64,000 bases of DNA, taken from NCBI RefSeq assembly GCF_019175385.1, contig NC_083338.1:68270712-68334711 (forward strand), in the 5' to 3' direction. Made by a program: the position numbers and the translations under genes. Under the pieces are notes generated by a model. It worked only from the letters and a program-made list of their open reading frames with translations, was not told the DNA's origin and did not search any database. Positions 46,454 through 60,588 of this stretch are shown here, piece by piece; position 1 is the first letter of the stretch, and every line of letters starts with the position of its first letter. The stretch comes from Lycium barbarum. Its lineage: Eukaryota; Streptophyta; Magnoliopsida; Solanales; Solanaceae.

Positions 46454-49400
46454 AAACTGGTCCTGAACTCCCAATACTTTCTCGAGTGTCCTCTTATTTA
46501 ATTATGCCCTTCACATACTTCTTCCATGGGTCGATTCGCTATAATTCACTATAACGCATTCCAGGTATCTACATAGTCATTCCTGTAATATTTCCTCTTC
46601 TGTTGCTTCTCGAGGTAATAATTCCACGTCGTTGTCTTCACTCTTGTCCTCATTTTTGAGTCGGTTGTCAGTTGTATTTCGAGCTGTTCTGCTGAAGTGT
46701 TACTATCTCTCTTATCTGCATACTGTTCAGCTGTACTGTCATCGATTGATTCGGACTGGTACTCTTGGTGCACGTAGTCATAACTCGACTCCTTCTTCTC
46801 CTATAGTTACTCCCTTAAGATATTGTTCCCTTCATCTTACCTCTTAATCTTCAAATAAGATTTTTATAACGTGCAGACGTCCCTCGTCGGTTCATTAGAC
46901 TTTAATATCCCTGGAGTATTGCATGCTTCTGGTGACCTGTAGACCCCTCACAGGTTCTACAAGTAAAACGAAATTTCCCAGAGGGTAACATTTTTCCACT
47001 CCAATATCCTTGCTTTACTCTGTTGCTACAGTCCGTATTCTGGAATCCTCAGCATCATGCGTCACTTTCTGACTTTCCCTTAAAGGTTTTTAAATATTAC
47101 TTGCTTTTAGTTCTTGATCTCGATCTATAGGGTTGGCTATCAAATAGCGCTACGGTTCCCTCATATTATAACTTCACTATCATCCAGTAACCAGTAACTC
47201 GCTTCTTCCGATTGTCTCGGTTAAATCATTTCGTAATTTCCTTTACCCTAACTGGCAATACTTGTAGACACATTACCTCGTGTCATTTCTCAATTTTTGA
47301 CTCAAACTCTTCTATTGCCCCTTTACTCAAATTTGCTCTTAATCCTTCTATCACGCATCTTATTGCAGTCTTTACACAGGTATGTGTAGGTGCTCAAATC
47401 AGCCTAGAAAATACCTTAGCGTCGCCACGCTAGTCTTTATGCAGACCCTATATTCTTCTCTTATCTCCTTCAATTGATGTCAAGGCTCAACTATGGCTTT
47501 TGCCCTCAATACTAATTATACCTCTGTAGTTTTGCCTCAAATCATCTTACACCTTTCTTTGGTGTACCCAAAATATTGCAACCGCATTGTTGTTACTGAA
47601 TTCTTACCCTTGTTATCAAGTACTTACTTAGTCTCGTCCTTGGCATACAAATATTCGTAGGTTGCATAACTATTCTTGTACAATTCGTACAAAGTGCATC
47701 CAATCTTAGTCATAGTCTTTCCTTCTCCTAGTTTATTCTGCTCTACATATCTTATTGTACTAAAACTCACTTGCTGTCTATTTTGTCATATACCTCTCCT
47801 TTCCCTTCTCCTTTGCTACTTATGTGTCACAATATCTTTGGCCAATAACTCTGTTGCCAACGTCTTATCTTCTAATCCAGTATAGCCTTGCTATCCCTTA
47901 TAATATCTTTTAAGTTACTCGTTACCATTCTCTTGTCGTATTCTTCCTTTTTATAAGCATCCACCTTCTGATGTCATATTATCCAAGGTCTTTACCAATA
48001 ATTCTCAGCACTGTCTCAAATACCATCTTGACTTCTATCCGTTTATTGCTGGCCTTCAAATCTTACTAACTTGTCTCAGCAAGGGATCTCACTTGAAGTT
48101 AAAATATCCACATTAAATGTGTTGCGGCGTCGGTTGTTTTCATCTTACACTTGCATCTCTCTCATCCGCTTCCCCCCTTTAGGGTGTACTTATATCATTA
48201 TCTATTTCTATTCTGCTCTATGTCCCTATTTCCGATTTTCAAATTCATATGATTCTTTTTCCAATACATTTGGTATACTGCACCATATCCATGTCTTTTC
48301 TTTATCATCTATAACTTAGATTACCCATGTACAAAACCTTAACACAATCACGAGGCGATGAGAAATTTTCTACGTATAGTACAAATCTCATCTAACCATC
48401 TATACTCGAGTAATACAACCCATGTAGGAACTCATCTAAGGCCACATTCCACTTACTCCAATTCGTAATTAATCAGGAATATAACACTTATATTCCGATG
48501 ATAAGTGTCCAAAGTTCTCTTGTAGTATTATCTTTATCTCAACGGATACCATCTGTTTCCTCTAATAAATTTACAATACATTATTTGTTCCTTAGTCCTA
48601 CCGTCCTTGTCTTTTAAGGATTTCACTATTTTCGAGGTAAAGTCACCTACACGCAGTACTCCTTTAAGCCTCATGCTGTTACACCCTTGTTGTATACCCA
48701 GTACTGACTTCTAACTTACTCAAAATCATATCGAGTTCCTCTTAATGACAATCTGACTTTTTATCACTTTGTCCTCGTAATCCACCTTTATGTTCATAGC
48801 TATATATTTCCCTTTCGTTCTCTACTCGTAATCAATTAATTTGTCTATCTTGGGTGCTTCCTTTAGTATCCCCTTATCATTTCTCAGTCTATGTCCATCT
48901 TTTATTCTGTGCACAAGAAATCTCATGCTACTACTGTATCCTTCAGAAAACACTACTTCTACATAACCCCTTTCTCATTTTCAAAACATATTTTGTTCAT
49001 CCCTATTTATTCTTATCATACCAGTCATTTCTGGCATTCATTCAGTCTCATTGCTCATCTTCCCTTAGTTCGGGCTTTCACAATTCTATCACTTATATTA
49101 CTCATTTTCTTAGCTATACACGTCATAACGCATCGCTACACTGTAATCCCACTCGCTTTCTTCTTATCTTCCTCTTTCTATTAACTCCTTCTCTTCCTGT
49201 GCTCGCTTTCACTTTCGTTACCACTTGATCTCTATTCTGAACTTTCCCTATAGAACTTTTGTAAGTCTTTCTTATCCGTTCTACATTTGCTTTTCCGTTT
49301 CACACTAATCACATCATATTCTTTAGTTACTTCCTTGCTAGGGTTTACTTATTTCTATAGCAATCCTTATGGTATTCACCTTACATCCTGTTCGTAATCC

Positions 49401-50281
49401 TTCCTATAACGTAACACTTCTTAACCTCATTCACGATTCTTACTATGTTTTAATTACACTCTGTGGACTAGGCGTACTTAACCCTTCACCCTTTTTGATC
49501 AATCTTATCCTTATTATCTCACAAGTTGCCTTATCAATACCTTCATAATTTGTCATCTTTTTCTAAATCATTCCTTAGTGCCACAAGCCCTTCCAAATTA
49601 TCCTAGCATCTCATCAACAACACGTGGAACACATGATCCATGACAGCTCACAAGTTTAAGTTCTCCTTTCACAAATTCCATCTCCAATTAGTTGATTAAG
49701 AACTAATAAAATGTCACCATAAGGCATTCTCCAACCACCACCACAAGAAAAACTAGAATCCGACAAGCACTAAAGGACTTCTAGTGCTTGATTCACATGG
49801 TTTACCTCCAGATTTATTCTTGAGTCGTGAACGAATTATTTAGTTCATAAACTACTTGTTGTATGCTTCGTGCTTTTCAATAAAAGTGAAACTTAATCGC
49901 TGGACGTTTTTGCACTTCAAAATGAACTTTTTCTAAGGCAAAATGTGGTTGGAAAGTAATTTGGTTCGTCCAAATGAATTCCAAACTTTGCTGCTCATAT
50001 ATGCTTCTTCGAAATAAAATTTTCCAAATAAGAATGGTGCCTCTTACGGATGACATGGAGGGTACCTCTTAAAGCCTTAGTCCAACATAATAAATTTACC
50101 CTATCGGTATCAACTTTCATGACATATTATGAACTTATATCTCATTCTCTTCTTTTTCCTATTTCTGGGAAAATTTGGGCAGATTTTCCTCTGTACTTCT
50201 TACTATCCCAAAACCTGCATGCAGGAAATACCAACAATGCCTCACAGGGCCAACATATATACGTATATATTATAACGTATC
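46454..50281 (-). mobile_element. Element D interior, left part
   Basis: A pol-less interior, purine-rich on the minus strand, homologous to the C interior on the opposite strand. For example, 48891-49030 reversed matches 40140-40280. The interior box GAGGAAA..CTGCCC is at about 50165-50195. No gag or pol motif. It ends at the F insertion site. The ORFs on the plus strand are antisense artefacts. Confidence 0.75.
50277..50281. repeat. Target-site duplication GTATC, left copy (element F)
   Basis: GTATC directly precedes F; the same five bases follow at 60584-60588. Confidence 0.95.
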
Positions 50282-50741
50282 TGTCACGACCCGACTAGGG
50301 GCCGCGACGAGCACCCGGTGCTAGCCCACCCGGGCACCCCTTAGCTTACACTTAAGCTTGCATCTAGGTGAGCCACATAATTAAACATGTATTTTGATTT
50401 ATCAATCACACTAGTCCCATTGGACGACAACATCTTTAATCATCATCGGCATCTACGCCACATCAATGTACATGGGCCGATGAGGCCAACAAAATGATAT
50501 ACAAAACATAGGCCGATGAGGCCAGACATATCTAACCATATACACGTGACTACGAGCCTCTAAAGAGAGTATGACATAACACATGATCGGGATAGGACCC
50601 CGCTATGCCCATAAATATGTACACAAATGAATGAGTACCCAAAAGCTATGGCTCCAAAGGAAGTGGAGCTCTGCTATGTAATCTCGGAATAAGCAGCTAT
50701 GGATCAAGGCTGTCTCCCTGTGCACCTGCGGGCATGACGCA

Positions 50742-50782
50742 GCGTCCACAAACAAAAGGACGTCAGTACGAAGAATGTACTG
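50742..50782 (-). other. Double hairpin, F 3' LTR
   Basis: First stem CAGTAC/GTACTG (50764-50782). Second stem GCGTCC/GGACGT (50742-50763), with different base pairs from C and G but in the same position. The 5' LTR copy is at 58508-58546. Confidence 0.65.
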
Positions 50783-52317
50783 AGTATGTAAAGCATGATC
50801 AACATCGATATATGAGCATAATGAACAACATATGAAATAGCATAGGAGGGGGAGACAATAATATCATCATCATGACACTTACTTGCCTTTCATAGGAACT
50901 TTCCATTTCTCATACGTATTTGTATACATACATCCTCATCCGTGTTCCATAATAGTACTCGTACCATATTTGTGCTTGTATTCGTATACATGCCCTTATT
51001 CGTATTCATATACGTAGTCTTATCACATTCATATTCATATTATATACATAGCACATACTCATATATACATACATAGAGTACCCGACCATAAGGTTCGGTG
51101 TTCAATACATACTTGGCCAACCAAGGCTCAAGGTTATATCTACCTGGCCTTACCAAGGCTTCAGGGTTATCCGTACCATCTGCAGATGTGTGCGCGCATT
51201 ACGTAATCATATACATATATATATAAACATATACTCTACCCGGCACCATAGGCTCGGGGTTTCATTATAGCGCTTCATAGGCACACATACATCCAATAGC
51301 CTGTAGGCACCTTTAGCATCATTATTATTATCATCATCATTACAATCATCATTATTATCGTTACGTCTCTATTATAGGCTTACTTGTCATATGAGGAACG
51401 TAGTACAATCGTAGTACCTATCAAGGATCGTGAGCTTACGAGCTCGGAAGATCAATCATTTGAAGATAACATACTCGTATAGAGGATTTAGAAACTTGGC
51501 CAAAGAACCATGCCTTATGAAAGAAGGGTTAGCCTTACATACCTTTCCGTCGCACTATTCTACACTTGCACGTACTCTTCCGATGCTCACGTTTCTACCT
51601 TCATTAAGGTCATACTATCATTAGCATCGATAATTAGCACACATGGCTAAATCTAGGGAAAATCGGACAACTATTCCTTCACATCGTAATTCAACTCCCA
51701 ACGTCAACAATACATTCATAATATCATAACAATGGCCATTAGTCATTCGCATTATGCACATTCCTTAATTTACTCCTAGTTCACCCATATTCATGGTTAT
51801 AACCTTCGACCTCGTCCATTCATATACAATGTTTTATTCCATGATATTAACGTCGTTTATAACACATTCATATCACAACTCGACGACAACAACCATAATT
51901 CAATTCAAACTATTTCTCAAAATGTCACTATTCATCATTCATGACCCATTTTACCATATTTTCTACAATCCATGTATTTCAACTCTTCAATACCTTAAAC
52001 ATCATATAAATATCATGAATCTTACCTTAGATGTTGTAGGAGCAAGCCTTAGTTGATAATACTACACCTTGAGCAAAACCCTAGTTTATCTCCATTTGGA
52101 TTTCTTGACTTTGGATGACCTTTGATGATTTTCTTACTCTTGATTCACTTGTTTTATGTTGTTGATGACTTATAATCCTTGAAAACTTGTATAATGAATG
52201 TAGATAGATGTTTTAGAGAGAAGGTGTGTAATGTAGAAATGAAATAAAACAAGTCTTGATCCCCTTATTTAATGAATTGAAAATCTGTGTTGAAGTGCAC
52301 AGTGGTCATGAACTGGC

Positions 52318-52570
52318 TTTACGGTCCGTATAGCAGTTTACGGACCGTCCTTCGTGGTCGTCTTTAACCATTTTAAAACCAGAAACTTGGGCTGCTTGCA
52401 TGGTGATTTACGACCATGGTTTACCGGCCGTAAATCACTTTACGGTCCGTAAACCAGGTCCTATTTTACCATTTCCTCGACTAACAGAAAGTTGAAGTTT
52501 TGCATGCCAGTTTACGACCTGCTAGTTTACGGGCCGTATACCATTTTACGGTCCGTATAGCACTTTACGA
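52318..52570 (-). repeat. TACGG-N-CCGTA palindrome array in the F 3' LTR
   Basis: About seven copies, such as TTTACGG-T-CCGTATA (52318-52332), TTTACGG-A-CCGT, TTTACCG-G-CCGTAAA and TTTACGG-G-CCGTATA. The copy in the 5' LTR spans 60077-60320. It lies between the LTR start and the promoter-like TTAAATAAGG. Confidence 0.85.
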
Positions 52571-52826
52571 CCACTGGTCAGTTTGCGATCCTGCAACTTC
52601 TCACATTTCTTAGACTTCTCATTCTAATCATCCACGTCCATGCACATACATTTCTCATCTCATACCTTGCCTTATCTTAGCCAACTTTCTCGTCTTACAT
52701 CGGATACCTTTAAAATCTCACCTAAGTTCATCAAACGTCGTCTCTTACTCATGGAACATCATGCGCTCGCACTCATCACTAGTTCATTCACTTGCGTACC
52801 AACGAAAAATTTTCCGAGGTGTAACA

Positions 52827-52862
52827 TTCTTCCCCCCTTAAGAACATTCATCCTCGAATGTT
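52827..52862 (-). other. F polypurine tract and PPT-adjacent stem-loop
   Basis: Minus-strand purine tract TTAAGGGGGGAAGAA (52827-52840) and stem-loop AACATTCG-AGGA-TGAATGTT (52843-52862, one G-T wobble). Confidence 0.85.
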
Positions 52863-52946
52863 AAAGTCTCCGGAAATTCTATAAAAATTTTGCCAGAGTT
52901 TCCCCTATAATATGGCATTACCATCCTGCCACAACAACCCATAATA

Positions 52947-55900
52947 TCAATGCCACACAGGGCCACAACATAATGACATAAAAATTTGGCCACGCACGAC
53001 CCAAATGCATAAAAGGAAAACATACATACCTTGTGATCTTGGCGTCTCATCTTGGACTTCTTCCAAGGGCTGAAATAAATGTGGGTATTTGGATCGCATA
53101 CTCTCTTCCGCTTCCCACGTCATTTCCTCTCGTTTACTGCTTCTCCATAGAACCTTAACTGAGGCCACTTCTTTGTTTCTAAGCCTCCGTACTTGCCTAT
53201 CTAATATGGCAATGGGTATCTCTTCATACGTCAATTTCTCTGTCACTTGCACATCATTCACTGGGACGATCCTAGTAGGATCTCCAATACATTTCCGAAG
53301 CATCGAGACATGAAACACTGGATGAACTGACTCCAATTCTGGAGGTAGCTCTAACTCATAGGCCACCTTGCCTATCTTGCATACAATTTCATATGGCCCA
53401 ATATACCGGGGGCTAAGCTTCCCCTTCTTGCCAAATCTCATTACACCCTTCATAGGTGACACCCTCAAGAATACCCAATCTTTCACTTCGAACTCCAAGT
53501 CTCTTCGACGATTATCCGCATAGGACTTTTGACAACTTTGGGCCGCTAACAGCCGATCTTGTATGAGCTTAACTTTCTCTATAGCTTGTTGGACCAAGTC
53601 TGGCCCTATCTATTTAGTCTCTCCTGTTTCAAACCACCCAATTGGGGATCTACACTTTCGCCCATATAAAGTTTCATACGGTGCCATTTGAATACTAGAA
53701 TGATAACTGTTATTGTAAGCAAACTCAATGAGTGCCAAATGGTCTTCCCAATTTCCTCCAAAATCTATCATACATTCCCGTAACATATCTTCAAGAGTCT
53801 GAGTAGTACGTTCAGCTTGTCCATCGGTCTGTGGATGAAATGCCGTGCTAAGGCGCACTTGGGTCCCCAAACCCTCTTGGAACGACTTCCAGAAATTAGC
53901 TGTAAACTGAGTCCCTCTATCAGAGATAATAGATACTGGAACACCGTGAAGTCTCACTATCTCTTTAAGATAAAGCTTGGCATAATCTTCTGCCACATAG
54001 GTCGTCCTGACCAGTAAGAAATGAGCTGACTTTGTGAGTCTATCCACGATTACCCATATGGAATCATACTTACGTCGAGAATGGGGCAACCCTGAAATGA
54101 AGTCCATATTAATCACTTCCCACTTCCAAGTTGGGATTTCTATTGCTTGCAACAATCCACCCGGCTTTTGGTGCTCGATTTTCACTTGTTGACAATTTGG
54201 ACATTGAGCTACAAACTGCGCTATATCTTTCTTCATCCCATTCCACCAATATATAGACTTAAGGTTGTGATACATTTTCGTCGCTCCGGGGTGAACAGAA
54301 TAACGAGAACAATGAGCTTCTTTCAAAATCTGGTGGCGTAAACTTGCCACATTAGGGACACATAATCTGCCTCGACATCGGAGAACTCCGTCTCCCGAAA
54401 TGTCAAATGATGACTCCTCCTTCTGAGGGAGTGTAACTCTGAATTGCATTAGCATAGGATCCTCATATTGTCGCTCCTTCACTTCTGCTACTAGCGACGA
54501 GACTGCAGAATTCTGAATAATAGCTCCGCTGCTACCTGAGTCCACTACTCGGACTCCTAGGCTAGCTAGCTGCTGGAGCTCACGGGCCATTTCTCTCTTC
54601 TCTGGTCGTACACCACATAGACTTCCCATTGACCTACAGCTAAGAGCATCAGCCACAACATTTGCCTTTCCGGGATGATACAAAATATCAACATCATAGT
54701 CTTTCAGCAATTCCAACCATCGTCGTTGCCGCAAATTCAACTCTTTCTGCTGGAAGATGTATTGAAGACTCTTATGATCTGTATAAATATCCACGTGGAC
54801 ACCATATAAGTAATGTCTCCATATCTTTAATGCATGAACCACCGCGGCCAATTCTAGATCATGGGTAGGATAATTCTGCTCATGTTTCCGCAATTGCCTT
54901 GAAGCATACGCAATTACCTTACCGTGTTGCATCAATACACAGCCTAGCCCAACACCTGAAGCATCACATTAAATGACATATCCTTCCAATCCCTCTTGAA
55001 GTGTCAAGACTGGGGCAGAAGTCAATCTACCCTTTAGCTCTTGGAAACTGCGCTCGCAAGCATCTGTCCATTGGAACCTTGCCGATTTTTGGGTCAACTT
55101 TGTGAGTGGTGCAGAAATAGAAGAAAAACCTTCAACAAACCTCCTGTAATAACCTGCTAAACCCAGAAAACTACGAACCTCCGTAGGAGTCGTGGGCCTT
55201 GGCCAAGTTTTCACGGCCTCAATCTTTTGACTATCTACTCGAATACCATCGGCTGCAACAATATGCCCTAAAAATGCCACTGAGTTCAACCAGAACTCAC
55301 ATTTAGAAAACTTTGCAAACAACTCTCGAGTTCGGAGAACTCCAAGGACAGTACGCAAATGATTTGCATGTTCCGCTTCGGATCTAGAATACACCAAGAT
55401 GTCATCGATAAATACTATCACAAATAAATCCAATAAGGGCCTGAACACTTTATTCATCAAATCCATAAATACGACTGGCGCGTTCGTTAGCCTAAATGAC
55501 ATCACCCGGAATTGAAAATGGCCATATCTTGTTCTAAAAGCTGTCTTAGGGATATCTTCCTCCCTAACTCTCACTTGATGATACCCGGACCTCAAATCAA
55601 TCTTTGAAAACCATTAGGCACCTTGCAATTGATCAAATAAATCATCAATCCTCGGGAGAGGATATCTATTCTTAATCGTTACCTTATTCAGATGTCGATA
55701 ATCAATGCACATTCTCAAGGAGCCGTATTTCGTTCGGGAAAACAATACGGGCGCTCCCTACGGGGATGAACTGGGCCTAATGAAGCCTTTATCAAGCAAG
55801 TCCTTCAATTTCTCTTTCAATTCTTTCAATTCTGCGGGTGCCATTCTATATGGGGGAATAGATATGGGTTCAGTGCCTGGAAACACATCAATGGCAAAAT

Positions 55901-57836
55901 CAATCTCCTGCTCGGGAGGAAGGCCTGGAAGCTCTTCCGGGAACACATCCGGAAATTCATTCACTACGGGAACTGACTGAAGATTCGGCGACTCAGCTTC
56001 TATATCTTGAACCTGGACCAGATGATAAATATAACCTTGCGTGATCATCATCCTTTCCTTTAGATAGGAAATAAACCTACCTTTTGGTGATGCCGTATTC
56101 CCTTTCCACTCTAAGACTGGTTCTCCCGGGAATTGGAAACAAACCATTTTCATTCGACAATCAACATTGGTGTAACAAGAAGCCAACCAATCCATGCCCA
56201 TAATGACATCAAAATCTACCATTTCTAGCTCATGTAAATCAATCATGGTACGACGATCACAAATCATAACTACACAATCTCTATACACTCGGCTAGCTAT
56301 TACCGATTCACCCACGGGTGTAGACACCTCAAAAAGTTTGATCGACTCCGGCTCAACTATAAATCGACCCGCAATATATGGAGTAACATATGATAATGTG
56401 GAGCCCGGATCAATCAAAGCATATACATCATGAGAGAATACCGATAATATACCTGTGACCACGTCTGGAGAAGACTCAAGATCTTGGTGTCCAGCCGAAG
56501 CATAAATACGGTGCTGAGGACCGCTAGAACTGGGAGCCCTCCCTCTGCCTCTACCATGGCCTACTGGCGCATGTGAACCTGGCCCCGTAGGGCGTACAGA
56601 TGCTGAAGATCCGGCTATCAACCCTGATGGCTGGGTCCTACCTCTACCGTGTACTGAGGGGCAATCACGCATGATATGGCCTGGTCGACCACATGAATAG
56701 AAACCATCTGAACCTGATCGGCACTGAACCCAATGCAACTTCCCACATTGGGAACATCGTGGTACAAATGGCCTTGACTGGCCTGAATCATCTCTAAACT
56801 GAGGTCCTGAATAACTCGGGCTCGGTCCTGAACGAGCAGACCTATCAAATCTCTGGCCTGAAAACCGTGGAGGTGCACTGGTCATAGAATAGCCCGAATG
56901 TCTGGGAAGCTGCTGCCTGTGCCCACCTCTAAACTCGCTTGTCGGACCCGAAGATCTAGCCCTCTTGCTATGTCCCCGATCTTGCTCACGTTCACTTCTC
57001 CGCTGATGTAGGCTTTCTTCTAACTTCTGAGCATATGCCTGAATGCGTGCGATATCCATACGTCCTGAAGGGACGCAGTCAAGCATTTATCCATCAAGTG
57101 TGGCCCTAGGCCCTTTACAAATCGGTGTACCCGATCGCCTATATCCGCTACCATGGCTGAAGCATACCTAGCCAAGGAATTGAGGCGGAGGCTATACTCC
57201 AGGGCGCTCATACTACCTTGCCTCAAGTTCAAAATTTATCGGCCCTAGTTCGCCAAAATTCTGGAGGTATATAATGACGGAAAAAGGGATCAACAAACTC
57301 TTGTCATACCGAGAGAGGTGCATTGGCTCCCCGTGAAGCCATCCATACCGTATACCACTGGATCGAGACATCTCTCAATCTATATGACGCTAGCTCCACC
57401 GACTCGGTGTCTGAAGCATGTATCAATCGGAGCGTCCTTGGCATACCATCAATAAAGTCCTGAGGGTCCTCCTCCGGTTTTGACCCAAAGAATTCCGGAG
57501 GGTTTAAAGTAATGAAATCGCAGGCCCTCGCACTAACAACCATATCACCATGCCCCGAACTTTGCCTCTGAGTCTGGGCCGCAACAAATTGAGTCAACAG
57601 ATTAACAGCCTCCTTTACATCTTGGCCAGAAGCATTCGGTGAGGAGCTGGAGGTGCTGGAGCTGGGGCTGAGGCTCCCTCACGCTCCTCAGTAATCGGCA
57701 CTGTCTGGGAGGACTGAGATTGAGCCGCACTCTGGGACTCACTTGCCTCTACTACCGGTGGCGGTTCTTTTTCAGCCCGCTTTTCTGCCACCGTCTTGCC
57801 CTTTTGGGCTGCTGTAGCCTTTTTCTTTTTAGGCAT
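52947..57836 (-). pseudogene. gag-pol of chromovirus F, with frameshifts and nonsense codons
   Basis: Gag starts at MPKKKKATAAQKG (57836). At least three frameshifts follow (near 57640, 57310-57230 and 57080). The nucleocapsid holds CSQCGKLHWVQC and a knuckle FYSCGRPGHIMRDC, whose first Cys is Phe. Protease: ALIDPGSTLSYV near 56420. [11 protein letters not shown] at 55401-55412 (canonical); a G-to-R change precedes LTNAP. RNase H: YTDHKS. Integrase: HH-CC finger, then D, D, E at 54102-54104, 53919-53921 and 53811-53813 (D-60-D-35-E). Then the GPY module and a chromodomain (about 53073-53228). Pol stays in one frame but has stops at 55758-55760, 55614-55616, 54969-54971 and 53610-53612. It cannot make an intact polyprotein. 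Confidence 0.95.
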
Positions 57837-58030
57837 CTCTGAAATACATAACACACGATTAAGGAACAAGAATTTCTTACATCATAGCTCTATCACACGA
57901 TTCTTATGAAGAAAGAAGGTCATTTATTCCTAATATATCTGCAGCTTCTTATTTATAAGTGTGGCGCGCAACACACCCATAACCAAGACTCTACTAGACA
58001 CGACTCGTAGACACACCCTAGGACAGAACT

Positions 58031-58042
58031 GCTCTGATACCA
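58031..58042 (-). other. Primer-binding site of element F (tRNA-iMet type)
   Basis: Minus strand TGGTATCAGAGC, an exact match to the iMet site, four bases from the LTR end at 58047. Confidence 0.9.
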
Positions 58043-58046
58043 CTTT

Positions 58047-60583
58047 TGTCCCGACCCGACTAGGGGCCGCGACGAGCACCCGGTGCTAGCCCACCCGGGC
58101 ACCCCTTAGCTTACACTTAAGCATGCATCTAGGTGAGCCACATAATTAAACATGTATTTCGATTTATCAATCACACTAGTCCCATTGGACGACAACATCT
58201 TTAATCATCATAGGCATCTACGCCACATCAATGTACATGGGCCGACGAGGCCAACAAAATGATATACAAAACATAGGCCGATGAGGCCAGACATATCTAA
58301 CCATATACACGTGACTACAAGCCTCTAAAGAGAGTATGACATAACACATGAGCGGGACAGGACCCCGCTATGCCCATAAATATGTACACAAAAGAATGAG
58401 TACCCAAAAGCTATGGCTCCAAAGGAAGTGGAGCTCTGCTATGTAATCTCGGAATAAGCAGCTATGGATCAAGGCTGTCTCCCTATGCCCCTGCGGGCAT
58501 GACGCAGCGTCCACAAACAAAAGGACATCAGTACAAAGAATGTACTTAGTATGTAAAGAATGATCAACATCGATATATGAGCATAATGAACAACATATGA
58601 AATAGCATGGGGGGGGGGGGGGGGAGACAATAATATCATCATCATGACACTTACTTGCCTTTCATAGGAACTTTCCATTTCTCATACATATTTGTATACA
58701 TACATCCTCATCCGTGTTCCATAATAGTACTCGTACCATATTTGTGCTTGTATTCGTATACATGCCCTTATTCGTATTCATATACGTAGTCTTATCACAT
58801 TCATATTCATATTATATACATAGCACATACTCATATATACATACATAGCGTACCCGACCATAAGGTTCGGTGTTCAATACATACTTGGCCAACCAAGGCT
58901 CTAGGTTATATCTACCTGGACCTACCAAGGCTTCAGGGTTATCCGTACCATCTGCAGATGTGTGCGCGCATTCCGTAATCATATACATATATATATAAAC
59001 ATATACTCTACCCGGCACCATAGGCTCGGGGTTTCATTATAGCCCTTCATAGGCGCACATACATCCAATAGCCTGTAGGCACCTTTAGCATCATTATTAT
59101 TATCATCATCATTATTATCGTTACGTCTATATTATAGGCTTACTTTTCATATGAGGAAGGTAGTACAATCGTAGTACCTATCAAGGATCGTGAGCTTACG
59201 AGCTCGGAAGATCAATCATTTGAAGATAACATACTCGTATAGAGGATTTAGAAACTTGGCCAAAGAACCATGCCTTATGAAAGAAGGGTTAGCCTTACAT
59301 ACCTTTCTGTCGCACTATTCTACACTTGCACGTACTCCCCCGATGCTCACGTTTCTACCTTCATTAAGGTCATACTATCATTAGCATCAATAATTAGCAC
59401 ACATGGCTAAAGCTAGGGAAAATCGGACAACTATTCCTTCACATCGTAATTCAACTCCCAACGTCAACAATACATTCATAATATCATAACAATGGCCATT
59501 AGTCATTCGCATTATCCACATTCCTTAATTTACTCCTAGTTCACCTATATTCATGGTTATAACCTTCGACCTGGCCCATTCATATACGATGTTTTATTCT
59601 ATGATCTTAAGGTCATTTATAATACATTCATATCACAACTCGACAACAACCATAATTCAATTCAAACTATTTCTCAAAATGTCACTATTCATCATTCATG
59701 ACCCATTTTACCATATTTTCTACAATCCATGTATTTCAACTCTTCAATACCTTAAACATCATATAAATATCATGAATCTTACCTTAGATGTTGTAGGAGC
59801 AAGCCTTAGTTGATAATACTACACCTTGAGCAAAAACCCTAGTTTATCTCCGTTTGGATTTCTTGACTTTGGATGACCTTTGATGATTTTCTTACTCTTG
59901 ATTCACTTGTTTTATGTTGTTGATGACTTATAATCCTTGAAAACTTGTATAATGAATGTAGAGAGATATTTTAGAGAGAAGGTGTGTAATGTAGAAATGA
60001 AATAAAACAAGTCTTGGTCCCCTTATTTAATGAATTGAAAATTTGTGTTCAAGTGCACAGTGGTTGTGAACTGGGTTTACGGTCCGTATAGCAGTTTACG
60101 GACCGTCCTTCGTGGTCGTCTTTAACCATTTTAAAACCAGAAACTTAGGCTGCTTGCATGGTGATTTACGACCATGGTTTACCGGCCGTAAATCACTTTA
60201 CGGTCCGTAAACCAGGTCGTATTTTACCATTTCCTCGACTGACAGAAAGTTGAAGTTTTGCATGCCAGTTTACGACCTGCTAGTTTACGGACCGTATACC
60301 ATTTTATGGTCCGTATAGTACTTTACAACCACTGGTCAGTTTGCGTCCTGCAACTTCTCACATTTCTTAGACTTCTCATTCTAATCATCCACGTCCATGC
60401 ACATACATTGCTCATCTCATACCTTGCCTTATCTTAGCCAACTTTCTCGTCTTACATCGGATACCTTTAAAATCTCACCGAAGGTCATCAAATGTCGTCT
60501 CTTACTCATGGAACATCATGCGCTCGCACTCATCACTAGTTCATTCACTTGCGTACCAACGGAAAATATTCCGAGGTGTAACA
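58047..60583 (-). mobile_element. Element F 5' LTR (2537 bp)
   Basis: The same module order as the 3' LTR: palindromes 60077-60320, donor-like GTAAG (plus 59778-59782), box region 59412-59437, donor-like GTATGT (59297-59302), hairpins 58508-58546. Differences from the 3' LTR are scattered, on the order of one to two percent by eye, so F is older than G. Confidence 0.9.
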
Positions 60584-60588
60584 GTATC
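60584..60588. repeat. Target-site duplication GTATC, right copy (element F)
   Basis: Identical to 50277-50281. Confidence 0.95.

Larger units (their letters stand above)
50282..52826 (-). mobile_element. Element F 3' LTR (2545 bp)
   Basis: On the minus strand it starts TGTTACACCTCGG and ends GGTCGTGACA. It contains a TACGG-N-CCGTA palindrome array (52318-52570), donor-like AAG|GTAAGATTCATG (plus 52021-52025), the box region GGAATAGTTGTCCG (51652-51677), donor-like AAG|GTATGT (51537-51542), the double hairpin (50742-50782) and acceptor-like GCCCGCAG|GTGCACAG. The ORFs at 51430-52056 recur in both LTRs and are not genes. Confidence 0.9.
50282..60583 (-). mobile_element. Element F, full-length Ty3/gypsy chromovirus (Tekay/Del-like), defective
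   Basis: LTRs at 50282-52826 (3') and 58047-60583 (5'), with TG..CA ends, iMet primer site, purine tract and target duplication GTATC. The interior encodes gag, protease, RT, RNase H, integrase and a C-terminal chromodomain in the order of a plant chromovirus. The lineage call Tekay/Del is from remembered similarity. Gag is frameshifted and pol has four nonsense codons. Confidence 0.95.
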
